Of a stretch of 14,543 nt of DNA, positions 12,198-14,543 are shown in pieces (position 1 is the first letter of the stretch; each line of letters starts with the position of its first letter). The DNA is from Planctomycetota bacterium. Lineage in GTDB: Bacteria > Planctomycetota > SZUA-567 > H5-PLA8 > CALKMO01. The notes below the pieces were generated by a model that did not search any database, was not told the DNA's origin, and was given only the letters and a program-made list of their open reading frames with translations. The DNA lies in contig JAOACM010000046.1 of NCBI GenBank assembly GCA_026417845.1, forward strand, positions 1-14,543. The letters run 5' to 3'. Both the position numbers and the translations under genes were made by a program.

Positions 12198-14015
12198 ATG
12201 GCAGCATCATCGGACAGGGTCTTCGTTTTCAGGTTCGGCGCGACGGACGACGACGGGTTCAGGCGATTCGCGGATCATGCCGCGAAGTTGAAACCCTACG
12301 GCCGCGTGCTGGTATACGTGGACCAGCTAGCCGACAAGTCCAGGCACGAGCTGCCGCCGTTCAGAAGCCCGTGGCACGAGTACGCCGTGTGCCTCGCGAC
12401 GCTCCACAAGGTCTTCCCCCATCCGGAGATCGCCAGGCACCTGCCATCCGGCTACGCCGAGAGGAACAGGGAACTGCTCCTGAAAAGGGCCAGGATGCTG
12501 CGCGAGCGCGGGCTGGGCGCGGCCTTTCACGCGGTCGAGCCGTATTTCATGCCCGAGCCGTTTTTCGCTGAACATCCCAGTCTCCGCGGCGCACGCGTGG
12601 ATCATCCGCGACGATCTATGAAAGCCGAGTTCGCAATGTGCGTGGACAGGGATGAGACGGCGGAGATGTACGCCTGGATGATGCGGGAACTCAAACGTAA
12701 CGTGCCCGAACTCGAACTGTTCTCCTTCCTGATCAACGATTCTGGTTCGGGGCTGTGCTGGGCGTCAAAGCTGTATCCCGGTCCGAACGGCCCGTCCTGC
12801 TGCCAGACGGTCGGCGCCGTCCGGCACCTGGTGAAGTTCTGCGAAACCTTGCACCGGGGCGCCGTCGAAGGCGGCGGGGACGTAGATATTGAGATCGGCG
12901 GAAGGATGTCGCTCAAGCTCGGCGACCAGCCTGTCGAGGGCCTTCCGCCGCGGACGGCCTATCTCGGAAAGGGCGGCGGTGTCGGCACGGGGACGCATTT
13001 CGGACACACCAGTCCGATCCGCGGCATAGCCGATATTCCTGCCGTCATCAAGGCCCTCGAGAGGGCGGTTGCCACCGATGGGCGAAAGATCGTTTTCACA
13101 TTTTCCGGACTGTACTACAAGGCGGCCGACAGCGTGGAGGCGGCGGGGAAGGTCGTGGATGTCGCGAAGGAGTTCTTCGCCTCGCCCGTAAAAGGGCCGA
13201 TGGGCAGGACCAGCCTGCTCTACTCGCTCGCGCGCAGATGGGCCGGCGATGCCTCCGCGGACGCGCTTGTCGAGGCATGGGAGGAATTCTCCAGGGCGCT
13301 GTCGGTAGGGGCGATGGCCGGCGGCTTCGGGTCCTATTACTTCCTTTCGATGAGGTATATCTGCCGGCCGATCGTGATCCGGCCGGACCTGCTGACGCCG
13401 GAGGAGGAGAATTACTTCCTGCCGCATGTGTTCAACGTGAGCGAGAAGGAGGCGCGGGAGGATTTCATAGACATCCACGGCGGCAGGCATTCGATGGCCA
13501 ACGTTGGGGCGATGCCGCTATCGTGGAGTTCGGGGTGGTTCTACAACGTGCCGCTGCAGTCGGCGCTGGCGGCCGCCCGGAGGGTGGCGGAGACGCTGGA
13601 ATCGCTGAAGGATGCGCCGGAGCGGGGCTGGCTGATGCGGACGGCGATGGCGATACGGCTGTGGGTCGGGGTGGTGCGGTCATCGAACAACATTTACATG
13701 GCTCAGCTCATCCGCGACAGGCACCGGGAGGAGCTTTCGGGGCCGCCGCAGGTGCATCCGAAGCTTCGCACGAGCGGGGACCCTGACCTGCTTCAGTGGT
13801 ACGAGATACTGAGGGACGAGCTGGACAACACGGATGAGATGATCGGGCTGCTGGAGCGTGGGGGGCTGGAGCTTGTGGCGCGGGCGTCTGATCCTGCGGA
13901 CGAAGACACGTTCATGCTGGGTCCGGATCTGATCGGGGCGTTGAGGAAGAAGCGCGAGATAATGCTGCGGCACTGGCGCGAGGCGGAGGACTACCTCGTC
14001 TCGCACAATACCTGA
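12198..14015 (+). CDS. Protein of unknown function, putative TIM-barrel glycoside hydrolase-like
   Basis: The 605-residue protein has no signal peptide or membrane segment. The N-terminal half alternates short hydrophobic strands and helices in a way that suggests a (beta/alpha)8 barrel. Examples are RVFVFRFG, GRVLVYVDQL and MLRERGLGAAFHAVEPYFM. The most striking block is at residues 175-199, FSFLINDSGSGLCWASKLYPG then PNGPS; its Asp, Trp and Tyr are the sort that line sugar-binding clefts. DIEIGGRMSL and IVFTFSGLYY could be further barrel strands. The C-terminal third is helical and has FIDIHGGRHSMANVG and SSNNIYMAQLIRDRHR. The position after a GH4 gene supports carbohydrate metabolism, but no characterised family is recognised and no catalytic residue can be assigned. 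It is a real gene, given its strong ribosome-binding site, length and composition. Confidence 0.85.
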   Translation: MAASSDRVFVFRFGATDDDGFRRFADHAAKLKPYGRVLVYVDQLADKSRHELPPFRSPWHEYAVCLATLHKVFPHPEIARHLPSGYAERNRELLLKRARMLRERGLGAAFHAVEPYFMPEPFFAEHPSLRGARVDHPRRSMKAEFAMCVDRDETAEMYAWMMRELKRNVPELELFSFLINDSGSGLCWASKLYPGPNGPSCCQTVGAVRHLVKFCETLHRGAVEGGGDVDIEIGGRMSLKLGDQPVEGLPPRTAYLGKGGGVGTGTHFGHTSPIRGIADIPAVIKALERAVATDGRKIVFTFSGLYYKAADSVEAAGKVVDVAKEFFASPVKGPMGRTSLLYSLARRWAGDASADALVEAWEEFSRALSVGAMAGGFGSYYFLSMRYICRPIVIRPDLLTPEEENYFLPHVFNVSEKEAREDFIDIHGGRHSMANVGAMPLSWSSGWFYNVPLQSALAAARRVAETLESLKDAPERGWLMRTAMAIRLWVGVVRSSNNIYMAQLIRDRHREELSGPPQVHPKLRTSGDPDLLQWYEILRDELDNTDEMIGLLERGGLELVARASDPADEDTFMLGPDLIGALRKKREIMLRHWREAEDYLVSHNT

Positions 14016-14020
14016 CGCTG

Positions 14021-14045
14021 CCGTCCGCGCTTCGCGCGCGGGCGG
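14021..14045 (+). terminator. Hairpin terminator candidate after the 605-aa gene
   Basis: CCGTCCGCGC pairs with GCGCGGGCGG (10 bp including one G-U pair in RNA) around a 5-nt TTCGC loop, starting 6 bp after the stop codon. It is a very stable stem but no T-run follows. Confidence 0.45.
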
Positions 14046-14109
14046 AGGTCTCCCGTGCCGGTCCGCCCGGGAATGGCATCTTTTGCCGCGCGATAACACC
14101 GGATCGCCG

Positions 14110-14129
14110 CGCCGGAACGGCTTCCGGCG
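14110..14129. terminator. Hairpin between convergent genes
   Basis: A perfect 8-bp stem CGCCGGAA-cggc-TTCCGGCG sits 11 bp past the end of the - strand HIT gene, between it and the + strand gene. It could terminate the HIT transcript; there is no T-run. Confidence 0.4.
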
Positions 14130-14139
14130 GCGCGTGTGG

Positions 14140-14543
14140 TCATATTTCCCCGGCGACGGCGTCAAAGGCGGGCTTCAATCTGTCGTAAAGCTCGTCCAGC
14201 GCCTCGGGGACCGTCGAAGTGCCGGCCAGTACCGGCATGAAATTCGTGTCGCCAAGCCACCGCGGGACGATATGGACATGGAGGTGATCCTCCACGCCCG
14301 CGCCGGCGACTTTGCCGATGTTCATCCCGATGTTGAAACCGGCCGGATTCATCGTATCCCGGAGAACCTTTACGCAGGCCCGGACGGCCCGCGTCATCGC
14401 GCCGCATTCCGCATCCGTCAGTGTTGAAATCTCGCCGATGTGTCCGGCCGGCGCTACCATCAGGTGGCCGCCGTTGTACGGGTAACGGTTCATCATGACC
14501 AGGACGCCGGAGCGGCGGCTCAGGAGAAGGTGCTTTCTGAACC
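14140..14543 (-). CDS. HIT-family (histidine triad) protein, 5' partial
   Basis: The frame stays open from TGA (14140-14142) to the window edge. Bases 14543-14497 translate to FRKHLLLSRRSGVLV, which fits the N-terminal beta-strand of HIT domains ahead of MMNRYPYNGGHLMVAPAGHI. An apparent ATG at 14496 is therefore internal and the true start lies outside. The catalytic triad is present as HLHVHIVPRW, and the C-terminal VPEALDELYDRLKPAF matches the AP4A-phosphorylase-like HIT proteins of bacteria. HIT proteins are small cytoplasmic nucleotidyl hydrolases or transferases; the substrate cannot be told from sequence. It converges on the 605-residue gene. Confidence 0.92.
   Translation of the reverse strand, partial: FRKHLLLSRRSGVLVMMNRYPYNGGHLMVAPAGHIGEISTLTDAECGAMTRAVRACVKVLRDTMNPAGFNIGMNIGKVAGAGVEDHLHVHIVPRWLGDTNFMPVLAGTSTVPEALDELYDRLKPAFDAVAGEI

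Noticed and set aside
11287..12198. 303-codon + frame overlapping GH4 and the following gap
   Set aside because: It is a shifted-frame shadow of GH4 that continues through repeats; low-complexity Arg/Pro/Ala/Ser and no ribosome-binding site.
12765..13490. 241-codon - strand frame
   Set aside because: It is antisense to the 605-residue gene, which has a strong ribosome-binding site.
14140..14496. Complete HIT protein starting at ATG 14496
   Set aside because: The frame stays open to the window edge and the upstream residues (KHLLLSRRSGVLV) fit the HIT domain, so the gene is partial.
1..14543. CRISPR array, tRNA, rRNA or transposase gene
   Set aside because: No regularly spaced direct repeats, cloverleaf, rRNA sequence or transposase-like protein was seen; the repeats found are palindromic and dispersed.

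Overview
This window looks like one end of an assembled contig from a G+C-rich, uncultured bacterium. Its first 33 bases match the Illumina Nextera read-1 transposase adapter with a single mismatch, so they are library artefact rather than genome. The gene set is a PilT-like tail, a two-subunit iron-sulfur (class I) fumarase, a GH4 glycosidase with a divergent AraC regulator, a hybrid histidine kinase and hypothetical proteins unlike model-organism ones. This would suit an environmental, possibly anaerobic, saccharolytic bacterium, perhaps of the Planctomycetota/Verrucomicrobiota/Lentisphaerota kind. That placement is inference and weak.

Layout, left to right. Bases 34-286 are the C-terminal end of a PilT/twitching-motility-type ATPase. 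Next comes a putative exported protein of unknown function (518-1918), then a J-domain/TPR-like cochaperone (start 2336 or 2312, end 3133), all on +. After a long gene-free stretch lie the alpha (3813-4670) and beta (5002-5583) subunits of a class I fumarase/tartrate-dehydratase-type hydro-lyase, then a type II (R. etli-like) L-asparaginase (5747-6685). Asparaginase yields aspartate, a feeder of fumarate, so these three plausibly serve C4-dicarboxylate/nitrogen metabolism; that link is inference. Converging on them from the - strand are a receiver-GAF-kinase-receiver hybrid histidine kinase (8969-6756) and an AraC/cupin regulator (9944-9132). The AraC gene is divergent from a GH4 alpha-glycosidase (10151-11650). 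This is followed after another repeat-bearing gap by a 605-residue protein of unknown function with TIM-barrel-like features (12198-14015). The window ends inside a HIT-family protein on the - strand.

The most distinctive structure is not protein-coding. Two families of short palindromic elements occupy the intergenic spaces. Family A is about 136 bp with 14-bp terminal inverted repeats (GTAATTGTTTGCCG). It has one intact copy at 3305-3440 and a second, inverted copy at 4760-4974. The second copy is split by a member of family B, so one element is nested in the other. Family B is about 80 bp, an imperfect hairpin with ends like GAGCCTGTCCGAAAACC, seen at 287-367, 4800-4878 and 12030-12110. 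A degenerate A-like remnant may lie at 11829-11933. The two A copies bracket the fumarase alpha gene in opposite orientation, and the A2/B2 composite separates the two fumarase subunit genes. These look like non-autonomous, MITE-like elements. No transposase gene is visible in the window, and neither family is one I can name.
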